Assembly: GCA_964490705.1 (NCBI GenBank)
Contig: CAZBCG010000003.1
Coordinates: 1-64,000, forward strand
Direction: 5' to 3'
Source of the DNA: Fodinibius sp964490705
GTDB lineage: Bacteria > Bacteroidota > Rhodothermia > Balneolales > Balneolaceae
DNA: 64,000 bases
The position numbers were made by a program, and so were the translations under genes. The notes under the pieces were generated by a model. That model was not told the DNA's origin. It saw only the letters and a program-made list of their open reading frames with translations, and searched no databases. How positions within the stretch are numbered: position 1 is the stretch's first letter; each line of letters opens with the position of its first letter. Below are positions 53,487-63,007 of this stretch, piece after piece.

Positions 53487-55454
53487 ATGAAGCGATTGGG
53501 AAAATATATTGTGGACATTGGATTCTCAGTATTTTTGATGCTGAGCCTATTCGCATGTTCAGGTGGTGAGAAGACGGTCCAAAGTCCAAATGGTGAAATT
53601 TCATTTAATTTTATATTGGATAACAACCAGCCCAGATATACCGCTGAATATGCCGAGCACACAGTGCTTGATACGTCCCAGTTGGGTGTTGTAAGGGCTG
53701 GCATCAACTTTGCGGAGAAGGTACGGCTGGAATTTGTATCAGGTCCCAATGTAATAACGGATACGTACACACTTTTGCATGGAAAGCAAAAGAAGATCAG
53801 CTATAAGGCGAGCGAAAAGACATTTCATTTGCGCCATACATCTGGGGAGCCGATGGATATTATTGTTCGCGTATCCAATGATGGAATTGGTTTTAGATAT
53901 CACTTCCCCGGGAATAGCGAACAAAAGCATCAGATCACCAAAGAAAATACATCGTTTAATTTTTCTGATGACAGCCGAGCCTGGCTACAGCCCTTGGCCA
54001 ATGTAAATACCGGTTTTGCGCAGACCAATCCATCGTATGAAGAGCATTATAAGCAGAATATTTCTGTTGGAACGCCCGCTCCCGACAGTGCCGGCTGGGC
54101 ATATCCTGCATTATTTAAATCAAATAATATGTGGGTGGCTATATCCGAAACGGGCATGGATGGCACTTATCCTGCTACGCGATTGCAACAGGAATCTCCT
54201 GATGGAAACTATAGGATTGGTTTTCCGCAGGAAGGGGAGCAGTTCCCGGGCAGAACGCTTGATCCGCAATCAAATTTGCCGTGGACAACACCTTGGCGCA
54301 TCGTTGCGATGGGAGATCTGAAGACAATTACGGAATCTACATTGGGTACAGATCTGGCAGATCCCGCGGTGGATAGGAATACTGGCTGGATTAAACCGGG
54401 ACGTGCCTCATGGAGCTGGGCCAAGCTCAAAGATCCATCGGTAAATTACAAAGACCAGAAACGATTTATTGATTATGCGTCCGAAATGGGCTGGGAATAT
54501 ACCTTGGTGGATGTGAATTGGGATCAAAATATTGGGTATGATCGCATGGCTGAGCTGGCTGATTATGCGGCGTCAAAAAATGTAGGACTCTTTCTGTGGT
54601 ATAATTCATCCGGCAGCTGGAATGAAACGGAATATACACCCAAGAGTGCGTTGCTAACTCATGAAGATCGGGTTGAAGAATTTAGTCGCCTGCAAGAGAT
54701 GGGAATAAAAGGCATCAAAGTTGATTTCTTTGCCGGTGACGGTCAGTCAATGATGCAGTACTATATTGATATTTTTGAAGATGCAGCCGATCATAATTTA
54801 TTGGTTAATACACACGGTACCACGCTGCCGCGGGGATGGCATCGCACCTATCCCAACCTAATGACTATGGAGTCGATCAAGGGATTTGAATTTATAACCT
54901 TTGAGCAAATTAACGCCGATCGCGCGGCCAATCACAATGCCATCTTACCGTTTACACGGAATCTGTTCAGCCCGATGGATTATACGCCCATGAGTCCCAC
55001 GCCGTTGTTTAACGTTGAACGTAAGACCACGAAAGCTCATGAGATAGCATTGCCTATTCTCTTTACCTCCGGTATCCAGCATTACGCCGAGACGGCGCGT
55101 GGTATCAATGACATTACTCCTGCCGTCAAAGAGTTCATCAAAACGATACCCGTTGCGTGGGATGAAATGGAATTTGTAGAAGGATCTCCCGGTAAAGAAG
55201 TGGTGATTGCTCGCAGGGCGGGGGATCAATGGTTTGTAGCCGGTATCAACGGGGAGCAAACATTCAAAGAATTAACGCTGGATTTATCTTTTATCGATGG
55301 TGCTCAGAACGGAAATTTGATTGCTGATGGATCATCAGCGTTGCAGTTCGAAGCTGGGACTGTTGTTCCCTCAGAATCAGTATCGGTTGCCATGAAACCG
55401 AACGGTGGATTTGTTATGCATTTTACATCCGAACAACCTGTATCACAACTATAA
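53487..55454 (+). CDS. GH97 glycoside hydrolase, retaining type, lipoprotein
   Basis: The 655-residue lipoprotein (LMLSLFAC, Cys24) has the GH97 N-terminal beta domain (SPNGEISFNFIL...), a TIM barrel (GRASWSWAKLKDP, YTLVDVNWDQNIGYD) and a C-terminal strand domain. The barrel carries Asp413 (GIKVDFFAGDGQ) where retaining GH97 alpha-galactosidases have their nucleophile, and Glu462 (MTMESIKG) as likely acid/base. Inverting SusB-type alpha-glucosidases use Glu residues instead. In this locus it may remove alpha-galactose or beta-L-arabinopyranose side groups; that is inference. It starts three bases after GH43. Confidence 0.88.
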   Translation: MKRLGKYIVDIGFSVFLMLSLFACSGGEKTVQSPNGEISFNFILDNNQPRYTAEYAEHTVLDTSQLGVVRAGINFAEKVRLEFVSGPNVITDTYTLLHGKQKKISYKASEKTFHLRHTSGEPMDIIVRVSNDGIGFRYHFPGNSEQKHQITKENTSFNFSDDSRAWLQPLANVNTGFAQTNPSYEEHYKQNISVGTPAPDSAGWAYPALFKSNNMWVAISETGMDGTYPATRLQQESPDGNYRIGFPQEGEQFPGRTLDPQSNLPWTTPWRIVAMGDLKTITESTLGTDLADPAVDRNTGWIKPGRASWSWAKLKDPSVNYKDQKRFIDYASEMGWEYTLVDVNWDQNIGYDRMAELADYAASKNVGLFLWYNSSGSWNETEYTPKSALLTHEDRVEEFSRLQEMGIKGIKVDFFAGDGQSMMQYYIDIFEDAADHNLLVNTHGTTLPRGWHRTYPNLMTMESIKGFEFITFEQINADRAANHNAILPFTRNLFSPMDYTPMSPTPLFNVERKTTKAHEIALPILFTSGIQHYAETARGINDITPAVKEFIKTIPVAWDEMEFVEGSPGKEVVIARRAGDQWFVAGINGEQTFKELTLDLSFIDGAQNGNLIADGSSALQFEAGTVVPSESVSVAMKPNGGFVMHFTSEQPVSQL

Positions 55455-55470
55455 TTATTAAAGGAATACC

Positions 55471-56622
55471 ATGATTTCACATTTATTTTATCAACACGAT
55501 TTTAGTGCCGTTGCCAACCTGTTTGTATCGTTGCTTTTACTGGCGGTAGTTATTGCGGGATGTGCAAAAACGGATACGGTCGAGAAAGAAAGAATTGCGC
55601 AAGAAACCTTTGGTACGCTGGAAGATGGCCGTGAGGTATCACTCTTTACACTTACCAACGCCAACGATATGGAAGTACAGATTACCAATTACGGGGGTAT
55701 TGTTACCGCTATCCGAACCTCGGATCGCAACGGCAATATGGATAACGTGGTGCTGGGATTTGATTCTTTGAAAAAATACACCGCAGGCACGCCCTATTTT
55801 GGAGCACTGATCGGTCGGTATGGCAACCGCATTGCAGATGGACAGTTTACGCTGGACGGCAAGGAATATCAGCTTCCCCAAAATGACGGGGACAATCACT
55901 TACACGGCGGGGAAAAGGGATTTGACAAAGTACTCTGGGATGCTCAGCCGCAGGACGACGGATCGCTCAAATTGACCTATCTCAGTGAAGACGGGGAACA
56001 GGGATATCCCGGAAATCTAAATGTTGCGGTAATTTATACGCTGACTGATGAAAATGAGCTCAAAATTGAGTACGAAGCCACCACCGATAAAGCAACGCCG
56101 GTGAACTTAACCAATCACAGTTATTTTAACCTGAGCGGTCATCCCGATAGCACTATTTTAGGGCATGAGCTTAAGATTAATGCCGCGCAATATACGCCGG
56201 TGGATGATGAGCTTATTCCCACAGGAGAAATTAAAGACGTAGCTGGCACGCCCTTTAACTTTACTGATTTTAATGAGATCGGAGCCCGAATTGATCAGGT
56301 AGAGGGTGGCTACGATCACAACTGGGTACTCAATCGCAGCTCCGATGATTCGCTGTTTCACGCTGCTACGCTTTATGATGATATAAGTGGACGTGAATTA
56401 AAAGTGATGACCACCGAACCCGGACTACAGTTTTACTCGGGCAACTTTTTGGATGGCAGTATGCAGGGACCTGATGGAGCGCCCTTTGTGCAGCATGCGG
56501 CCCTGTGCCTGGAAACACAGCATTTTCCAAACTCACCGAACGAGCCCGACTTTCCATCTACGATTCTACGACCCACTGAAATCTATCAGACCACAACGAT
56601 TTATAAATTTTCAACCCGCTAA
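55471..56622 (+). CDS. galM: Aldose 1-epimerase (mutarotase), exported lipoprotein
   Basis: The 383-residue protein has a hydrophobic N-terminus ending in a lipobox (VVIAGC, Cys31). The galactose-mutarotase fold follows: ITNYGGIVTAIRTSDRNGNMDNVVLGFD, GRYGNRIADGQF, NHLHGGEKGFDK with its His pair, and the C-terminal Glu in LCLETQHFPNSPN. It interconverts anomers of aldoses and would speed use of the arabinose released by the retaining enzymes beside it. Export to the periplasm fits that role. It lies 16 bases after GH97. Confidence 0.92.
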   Translation: MISHLFYQHDFSAVANLFVSLLLLAVVIAGCAKTDTVEKERIAQETFGTLEDGREVSLFTLTNANDMEVQITNYGGIVTAIRTSDRNGNMDNVVLGFDSLKKYTAGTPYFGALIGRYGNRIADGQFTLDGKEYQLPQNDGDNHLHGGEKGFDKVLWDAQPQDDGSLKLTYLSEDGEQGYPGNLNVAVIYTLTDENELKIEYEATTDKATPVNLTNHSYFNLSGHPDSTILGHELKINAAQYTPVDDELIPTGEIKDVAGTPFNFTDFNEIGARIDQVEGGYDHNWVLNRSSDDSLFHAATLYDDISGRELKVMTTEPGLQFYSGNFLDGSMQGPDGAPFVQHAALCLETQHFPNSPNEPDFPSTILRPTEIYQTTTIYKFSTR

Positions 56623-56638
56623 TTCAAACGAATCCACC

Positions 56639-58216
56639 ATGTCAACGTCAATACCACTTACTTTTAAGGATATGCGAAAATTATTACTACCATCGATTCT
56701 CTTCGTGCTGGTTGGCTGTTTGAGCGCTACGGCGCAGAACAGTATGGTGATTACCGCCGATCAGCCGAAAAATAAAATTAGTGAACATATATACGGACAG
56801 TTTTCAGAGCATCTGGGTACCGGTATGTACGGCGGTCTCTGGGTAGGGCCGGATTCGGATATCCCCAACACCGATGGATTCCGCAATGATGTCGTCAAAG
56901 CGTTAAAAGAGTTGGAAATTCCAAACCTGCGTTGGCCGGGTGGGTGCTTTGCTGATGAATATCACTGGAGAGACGGCATTGGTCCGCGCGATGAACGTCC
57001 CGTTCGCATTAATACGCACTGGGGCATGGTGGAGGAGAAAAACCAAGTGGGTACGCACGAATTTATGCGTCTGACCGAACTGATTGATACGGAGCCGTAT
57101 ATCTCAGCGAATGTGGGCAGCGGAACAGTTGAAGAGATGGCCAACTGGGTTGAGTATATGACCTTTGACGGCAACAGTACACTGGCAAATCTTCGCCGCG
57201 AAAACGGTCAGGATGAAGCCTGGGATGTCAAATTCTGGGGTATCGGTAATGAAAGCTGGGGATGCGGCGGAAATATGCAGGCCGATTACTATGCGGATCT
57301 GTATCGCCGCTATGCCACCTATGCCAAAGATTACAGCGGCAACGAGCTCTACAAAATTGCCAGCGGATTTTCTGATGAAAATTACTGGTGGACCGAGACC
57401 GTTGTAGAGGAGGCCGGTAATCACATGGATGCTATTTCGTTGCACTATTACACCTTGCCAACAGGCGATTGGGGTAACAAGGGGCCGTCGAAAGATTTTG
57501 GAGAAGATATGTATTTCATGGGCTTGAGTCAGGGATTGCATATGGATGAACTCGTGACGCGTCACTCTACACGCATGGATAAATATGATCCCGAAAAGCG
57601 CATCGCCCTGGCTGTTGATGAATGGGGTATCTGGACCGATCCGCTGGAGGGAACCAACCCGGGATTTTTGCAGCAGCAGAACTCCATCCGCGATGCCTTA
57701 ATTGCATCCACGACGCTGGATATCCTCAACAAACACAGCGATCGCGTTCGCATTGCTAACATTGCGCAAACGGTAAATGTGCTGCAGGCGATGATCCTGA
57801 CCGACGGTAAGCAGATGCTCAAAACGCCGACGTATCACGTATTCGACTTTTATACTGTGCATCACAATGCCATGCTGCTGCCCATGCATCTGGAGGCCGA
57901 TCAATATGAACACAACGGTGAAAGTATTCCCACTGTGAGTGCTACGGCATCTCGTGATGATGACGGAGCCGTTCACCTGACAATAACGAATCTGCATGCA
58001 ACCGAAATGCAGGAAGTTACAGCAGATATCCGGGGTTTAGATGTGAGTTCTGTAAGCAATGCACGAGTTTTAATGGCCGATGAAGTGGATGCTATTAATA
58101 CCTTTGAAAATCCCAATAACGTATCGCCCACAACCTTTGAAAATTACAGTTTGGAGAGTAATGAGCTAACATTGCGCTTACCCTCAAAATCCGTTATAGT
58201 TTTACGGTTAAATTAA
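56639..58216 (+). CDS. GH51 alpha-L-arabinofuranosidase (second), exported
   Basis: From ATG 56639 the product has 525 residues. An ATG at 56672 (MRKLLLPSILFVLVGC) gives a shorter, more typical signal and is a fair alternative. The barrel contains LRWPGGCFADEYHW, acid/base Glu205 (GIGNESWGCG) and nucleophile Glu328 (AVDEWGIW). It differs from the GH51 at 50216 in these motifs (GNESWG against GNEMDG), so it belongs to another subgroup, not a recent copy. It probably handles a different arabinosyl linkage or chain length. It is last in the secreted-enzyme run and precedes araR. Confidence 0.9.
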   Translation: MSTSIPLTFKDMRKLLLPSILFVLVGCLSATAQNSMVITADQPKNKISEHIYGQFSEHLGTGMYGGLWVGPDSDIPNTDGFRNDVVKALKELEIPNLRWPGGCFADEYHWRDGIGPRDERPVRINTHWGMVEEKNQVGTHEFMRLTELIDTEPYISANVGSGTVEEMANWVEYMTFDGNSTLANLRRENGQDEAWDVKFWGIGNESWGCGGNMQADYYADLYRRYATYAKDYSGNELYKIASGFSDENYWWTETVVEEAGNHMDAISLHYYTLPTGDWGNKGPSKDFGEDMYFMGLSQGLHMDELVTRHSTRMDKYDPEKRIALAVDEWGIWTDPLEGTNPGFLQQQNSIRDALIASTTLDILNKHSDRVRIANIAQTVNVLQAMILTDGKQMLKTPTYHVFDFYTVHHNAMLLPMHLEADQYEHNGESIPTVSATASRDDDGAVHLTITNLHATEMQEVTADIRGLDVSSVSNARVLMADEVDAINTFENPNNVSPTTFENYSLESNELTLRLPSKSVIVLRLN

Positions 58217-58280
58217 CTGGAGAAAATATTTTTTGTGCTGTAGGATATGTGTCTGCAGTGCTGCATTAAAAAGTTTTACA

Positions 58281-58985
58281 ATGCCGAATCAATACAAAAA
58301 TCACGACCGAATACTTGTTGCACTCGATTGTATCATTTTTGGATTCGATCGCAGTGGGTTAAAATTATTGCTCATTAAGAGGGATTTTGAACCGGAAAAG
58401 GGAAACTGGTCACTTATGGGCGGTTTTCTCAATCGAGATGAAAGCCTGGATCAGGCGGCCGATCGCGTATTACATAAGCTGACCGGCCTGAAAAATGTGT
58501 ATCTGGAACAGCTTTATGGTTTTGGTGAAGTAGATCGTGATCCTGTAGAGCGTACTGTTTCAATCGCCTATTATGCGCTGATTAATATTCGGGAGCACGA
58601 CAAAGAGCTTATGGATAAATACAGCGCTCGCTGGTTCCCCATTGATGACCTGCCGGATTTAATTTTTGATCACAATCAAATGGTGCGTGCAGCTAAGCGA
58701 CGATTGAAATACCGCGCTTCTCACGAGCCGGTAGGATTTGAGCTGTTGCCCGAAAAATTTACGATGCCTGAGCTACAGATTCTATATGAAGATATTTACG
58801 AAACAGAACTCGACAAGCGCAATTTTCGTCGTCGCATACTGTCGATGGATATTCTTACCAAGACGGATGAAAAGCAGAAAAAATATTCCAAGAAAGGAGC
58901 GTATCTCTACAAGTTTAATGAGGACAAGTACGAAGATAAGCTGGAAAATGGGGATAGCCTTACTTTTAAACCCATAAAGTTGTAA
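58281..58985 (+). CDS. araR: AraR, Nudix-type transcriptional regulator of arabinose genes
   Basis: From ATG 58281 (MPNQYKNHDR) the product has 234 residues. The N-terminal Nudix domain (ILVALDCIIFGFD... GNWSLMGGFLNRDESLDQAADRVLHKLTGL) has a broken Nudix box: the REUxEE core reads RVLHKL, so hydrolysis is unlikely and ligand sensing likely. The C-terminal ~90 residues (FTMPELQILYEDIYETELDKRNFRRRIL) form the winged helix of the NrtR-like family. In Bacteroides such AraR proteins repress arabinose genes and respond to L-arabinose. It lies between the enzymes and araBDA. Candidate sites are at 43105, 43245 and 59041. Confidence 0.88.
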   Translation: MPNQYKNHDRILVALDCIIFGFDRSGLKLLLIKRDFEPEKGNWSLMGGFLNRDESLDQAADRVLHKLTGLKNVYLEQLYGFGEVDRDPVERTVSIAYYALINIREHDKELMDKYSARWFPIDDLPDLIFDHNQMVRAAKRRLKYRASHEPVGFELLPEKFTMPELQILYEDIYETELDKRNFRRRILSMDILTKTDEKQKKYSKKGAYLYKFNEDKYEDKLENGDSLTFKPIKL

Positions 58986-59040
58986 TAACATCGAAAAACA
59001 ATGTGCAAAACTGATTTGGATTAGTTTATTTATTAAAATA

Positions 59041-59059
59041 AAGTGTAGTATTGACAATT
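59041..59059. promoter_or_regulatory. Candidate AraR operator 3, upstream of araB
   Basis: AAGTGTA-GTATT-GACAATT matches 12 of the 14 arm positions of the site at 43245-43263, with the left arm exact. It lies 53 bases before the araB ATG in the 126-base gap after araR. The right arm is degenerate. Confidence 0.5.
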
Positions 59060-59111
59060 AATTCTAAACAACTTAAATAGGTACCTCAGAAGTAAACGAA
59101 AGAACAACAGC

Positions 59112-60818
59112 ATGAGCTCACGAACTAAATACGTCATCGGTATTGATTACGGTACCGATTCTGTACGGTCTGTTCTGTTGGATAACTCCGGAACCTCAAT
59201 GGCCGAATCGGTACACCAATATGCCCGATGGAACGAAGGTAAGTATTGTGATCCCACGGCGAACCAGTTTCGCCACCACCCGTTGGATTACCTGGAAGGA
59301 TTGGAACAAACACTGGTCGGGGTATTGAATCAGGTATCAGATGAAGTTGCCCAAAATGTGAGTGGTATTGCTGTAGATACGACTGGATCTACGCCGGTGG
59401 CCGTTGACAAAACCGGTACGCCGCTGGCCCTGTTGGATGATTACGCCGAAAATCCCAATGCCATGTTTATTCTTTGGAAAGATCATACGGCGGTGCAGGA
59501 AGCAGAAGAGATAACCGAGCTGGCAAAATCGTGGGGCGGACCGGATTACACTAAATATGTGGGAGGCATTTATTCGTCGGAGTGGTTCTGGGCCAAAATG
59601 TTGCACACTATTCGCCATGATGATGACATTCGAGATGCGGCCTATTCGTGGGTGGAGCTGTGTGACTGGGTTCCCTATGAACTAACTGGCGAAGATGATG
59701 TGCACAAAATGAGGCGCAGTCGTTGCGCAGCAGGGCATAAAGCACTCTGGCACGAAGAGTTTGACGGACTACCCAGCGAAGAGTTTTTGACAAAGCTGGA
59801 TCCCAAGTTAGCCGGTGTTCGCGACCGATTATTTGATAAGAGTTTTACCTCTGATGAACCCGCAGGAACCATCTCAACAAAATGGGCCGACAAGCTCGGT
59901 CTTCCCGAAGATGTGGTAATCAGTGTGGGAGCATTTGATGCCCACATGGGAGCCGTTGGCGGAGAAATTGAGCCCTATTATTTGAGTCGTGTCATGGGTA
60001 CCTCCACCTGTGATATCATGATTGCCCCTTACGAAGATGTGCAGGACAATCTCGTACAGGGTATTTGCGGTCAGGTTGATGGTTCGGTAGTGCCGGGAAT
60101 GGTGGGACTCGAGGCCGGGCAATCTGCGTTTGGGGATGTGTATGCCTGGTATAAGGATTTGATTCTGGATCCCTTTAAGAATGTGATTGAATCCTCTGAG
60201 CTGCTGTCGGATGAACAGAAACGATATCTGATTAAAGAAGCCGACGAAAAGCTCATTCCACAGCTTTCGGAGCAGGCAGCCGCCATTGATGATGTTGATA
60301 CCGGCATTATTGCGTTGGATTGGCTGAACGGTCGTCGCACCCCGGATGCTAATCAGTTGCTCAAGGGCGCCATTGAAGGACTTGATCTCGGTAGTGATTC
60401 GCCCCGAATTTTTAAAGCACTGGTCGAAGCTACGTGCTTTGGTGCCAAGGCGATTGTCGAACGATTTGAAGATGAAGGCATCCGCATAGATGGCATTATC
60501 GGCCTCGGTGGGGTAGCTAAAAAGTCTCCTTTTGTGATGCAGACGCTAGCCAATATTTTAGATATGCCTATCAAAATCGCAAAGTCTAATCAGGTATGTG
60601 CTCGCGGGGCAGCGATGTTTGCCGCTACGGCAGCCGGGCTGTTTGAGGATGTAGAAGCAGCCAAAGCGGCGATGGGCAACGGTTTTGGAACGGTTTACGA
60701 GCCGGAATCCGAAAAAGCCGAACAGTACCGCGGACTTTACCAGCAGTATAAATCTTTGGGTGAGACGATCGAAGAACGAATCGCAACAAAACACAAGCGT
60801 GAAAAGGTATCGCAATGA
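59112..60818 (+). CDS. araB: Ribulokinase
   Basis: The 568-residue FGGY kinase has YVIGIDYGTDSVRSVLLD (phosphate 1), the ribulokinase block AVDTTGSTPVAVDKTGTPLALL, SVGAFDAHMGAVGG (substrate loop), MGTSTCDIM, and the C-terminal GLGGVAKKSPFVMQTLANIL. It phosphorylates L-ribulose to L-ribulose-5-phosphate in the cytoplasm. Length matches AraB (about 560), which separates it from xylulokinase. Its stop overlaps the araD start (ATGA). A candidate AraR site precedes it. Confidence 0.94.
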   Translation: MSSRTKYVIGIDYGTDSVRSVLLDNSGTSMAESVHQYARWNEGKYCDPTANQFRHHPLDYLEGLEQTLVGVLNQVSDEVAQNVSGIAVDTTGSTPVAVDKTGTPLALLDDYAENPNAMFILWKDHTAVQEAEEITELAKSWGGPDYTKYVGGIYSSEWFWAKMLHTIRHDDDIRDAAYSWVELCDWVPYELTGEDDVHKMRRSRCAAGHKALWHEEFDGLPSEEFLTKLDPKLAGVRDRLFDKSFTSDEPAGTISTKWADKLGLPEDVVISVGAFDAHMGAVGGEIEPYYLSRVMGTSTCDIMIAPYEDVQDNLVQGICGQVDGSVVPGMVGLEAGQSAFGDVYAWYKDLILDPFKNVIESSELLSDEQKRYLIKEADEKLIPQLSEQAAAIDDVDTGIIALDWLNGRRTPDANQLLKGAIEGLDLGSDSPRIFKALVEATCFGAKAIVERFEDEGIRIDGIIGLGGVAKKSPFVMQTLANILDMPIKIAKSNQVCARGAAMFAATAAGLFEDVEAAKAAMGNGFGTVYEPESEKAEQYRGLYQQYKSLGETIEERIATKHKREKVSQ

Positions 60819-61519
60819 GTGAATTTCAAGATATAAAAGAAGAGGCTTACCGGGCGAATATGCGATTGCCCGAGCTGGATCTCGTACTTTTTACCTTCGG
60901 CAATGCCAGCGCAGCCGATCGCGATAAAGAAGTATTTGCCATCAAGCCGAGCGGTGTGCCGTACGATGAGTTGTCGATTGATGATATCGTCATTGTCGAT
61001 TTTGACGGCAATGTGGTAGAGGGACAGATGCGTCCTTCTTCTGATACCGAAACCCATGCGGTACTGTATAAGAACTGGCAAAATATCGGTGGCATCGTCC
61101 ATACGCATTCGACATATGGGACGGCGTGGTCGCAAACGCAGAAAGATATCCCCATAATGGGGACTACGCATGCCGATCACTTGACGCAAGATATACCCTG
61201 TGCACCGCCGATGAGCGATGAGATGATCAAAGGTGATTACGAGGAGCAAACGGGCTATCAAATTATTAACGCCCTCAAAGATCGCGGCTATTCATACGAA
61301 GAAGTTGAGATGATTTTGGTGGGGAATCACGCTCCATTTACGTGGGGCAAAACAGCTGAAAAAGCGGTGTATAACAGTGCCGTGCTTGAAGAGGTGGCAA
61401 AGATGGCCTATATCTCGCTGCAAATAAATCCCGATGCACCTCGACTCAAAGACACACTTATTAAAAAGCACTGGGAGCGCAAGCACGGCGATGACGCCTA
61501 CTACGGACAAGAAAATTAA
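60815..61519 (+). CDS. araD: L-ribulose-5-phosphate 4-epimerase
   Basis: The 234-residue class II aldolase-fold enzyme has FTFGNASAADR, the substrate motif KPSGVPYDEL, the zinc ligands in HTHSTYGTAWSQ, and a further His in LVGNHAPFTWG. It converts L-ribulose-5-phosphate to D-xylulose-5-phosphate, which enters the pentose phosphate pathway. It is translationally coupled to araB by a 4-bp overlap and followed by araA after 29 bases. Confidence 0.94.
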   Translation: MSEFQDIKEEAYRANMRLPELDLVLFTFGNASAADRDKEVFAIKPSGVPYDELSIDDIVIVDFDGNVVEGQMRPSSDTETHAVLYKNWQNIGGIVHTHSTYGTAWSQTQKDIPIMGTTHADHLTQDIPCAPPMSDEMIKGDYEEQTGYQIINALKDRGYSYEEVEMILVGNHAPFTWGKTAEKAVYNSAVLEEVAKMAYISLQINPDAPRLKDTLIKKHWERKHGDDAYYGQEN

Positions 61520-61548
61520 TTAGAACTAGCAATATTAGATTATTAGAA

Positions 61549-62949
61549 ATGATAAATCAGTCAAAGCCTCAAATTGGTTTACTCGGGATCATGCAAGAGT
61601 TGTATGATGATGATATTCCGGGGATTACAGAACATCAGGAAGAATATGCTCGAGAAGTATGCGAGCAGCTTAGCGATGTAGCAGATTGGCATTTTCCCAG
61701 GGCAGCACGTAATAGAGATGATATCGAAGAAATTTTAGGTGATTTCAATCATCAGGATTTAGACGGTGTGATGATTGTGATGCTCACCTACGGCCCGGCC
61801 ATGCGAACAGTGCGGGCACTTCAGGACAATAACCTGCCGCTTTTGCTGGCGAATATTCAGCCGGTGCGCGAAGTAACTACCGATTGGGATATGGACGATC
61901 TTACCTACAATCAGGGGATTCACGGCGCGCAGGATATGGCCAACGCCATGCTGCGAACAATGGACGATAATTTTGAGGTGATCTCTGCAGACTGGAAGAC
62001 AGACGAGTTTGAGCAATATGTTGGCGACTGGGCGCATGCTGCCCAGGCGGCCTCGTCATTGAAGAAGATGAAAATAGCATCTATCGGTAAGATGCACGGC
62101 ATGGGAGATACGCTCAGCGATGAGGCCGCATTTACGCGTGTGATTGGTCCCGAAGTCAATCGCGAATACATTGGACAGGTATTTCGGGAGATGGAGTCGG
62201 TCACCAACGATGAAGTTGAAGAACAGATGGCCATTGAGCACGGTCGCTTTGATGTGGATGATGACATGCCCGACAAAAACTTTCGGTATGCCGTGCGGAT
62301 GTATCTGGGATTCAAAAAATTCTTACAAAACGGAGACTATAGAGGCTTTTCGGCGCACTTCGATACCTTTAAAGGCGATGGACGTTTTGAGCAGATCAAT
62401 ATGCTGGCGGCCTCTAACTTGATGGCTGAAGGATATGGATATGCCGCTGAAGGCGATACCAATACGGCCAGTATGGTTGCGGCCGGACATATCCTGGACG
62501 GTGATGCGCACTTTACCGAGATGTATGCGATGGATTTTGAACGCGATTCCATGCTTATGAGTCACATGGGTGAAGGCAACTGGAAAGTGGCCAGAGACGA
62601 TGAACCTGTTCGCCTGGCTAATCGCGAGCTCGGTATTGGTGACCTGGCAAATCCACCGACTACCGTTTTTCGAGCTGAACCCGGACCGGCAACCATTGTT
62701 TCATTGGTTCATCTGGTGGGCGAAGAGTTTCGTCTGGTAGCAGCACAGGGAGAAGTGCTCGATTCTCAAAAATATCCCACCATCGAAATGCCGTATTTTC
62801 ACTTTAAGCCCGATTCCGGCTTGCGCGAATGCAACGATGCGTGGTTAAAGGCAGGAGGGACCCATCACCAGGTGATGTTACAGGGCGATCAGCGCCGCAA
62901 ATGGAAAATGCTGTGCCGTATTCTGGATATCGAGTATGTAGAAGTTTAG
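61549..62949 (+). CDS. araA: L-arabinose isomerase
   Basis: The 466-residue protein matches AraA: IGLLGIMQELYDDDIPG at the start, the substrate region WDMDDLTYNQGIHGAQDMANAM, and metal-site segments GYGYAAEGDTNTASM (first Glu), FTEMYAMDFERDSMLMSHMGEGNW (second Glu and His) and GGTHHQVML (last His). It converts L-arabinose to L-ribulose with Mn2+. It is somewhat shorter than the ~500-residue E. coli enzyme. Gene order araB-araD-araA is compact and under one likely promoter. Confidence 0.93.
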   Translation: MINQSKPQIGLLGIMQELYDDDIPGITEHQEEYAREVCEQLSDVADWHFPRAARNRDDIEEILGDFNHQDLDGVMIVMLTYGPAMRTVRALQDNNLPLLLANIQPVREVTTDWDMDDLTYNQGIHGAQDMANAMLRTMDDNFEVISADWKTDEFEQYVGDWAHAAQAASSLKKMKIASIGKMHGMGDTLSDEAAFTRVIGPEVNREYIGQVFREMESVTNDEVEEQMAIEHGRFDVDDDMPDKNFRYAVRMYLGFKKFLQNGDYRGFSAHFDTFKGDGRFEQINMLAASNLMAEGYGYAAEGDTNTASMVAAGHILDGDAHFTEMYAMDFERDSMLMSHMGEGNWKVARDDEPVRLANRELGIGDLANPPTTVFRAEPGPATIVSLVHLVGEEFRLVAAQGEVLDSQKYPTIEMPYFHFKPDSGLRECNDAWLKAGGTHHQVMLQGDQRRKWKMLCRILDIEYVEV

Positions 62950-63007
62950 AAATCGGATGGAATGGGTGATCAGATCAATCGTAATAAATTAGTTATATAG
63001 GAGCCTT

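Noticed and set aside
56453..56638. N-terminal extension of the second GH51 gene into galM
   Set aside because: It would overlap galM by 170 bases and place non-signal sequence before the signal peptide. The ATG at 56639 or 56672 is far more plausible.
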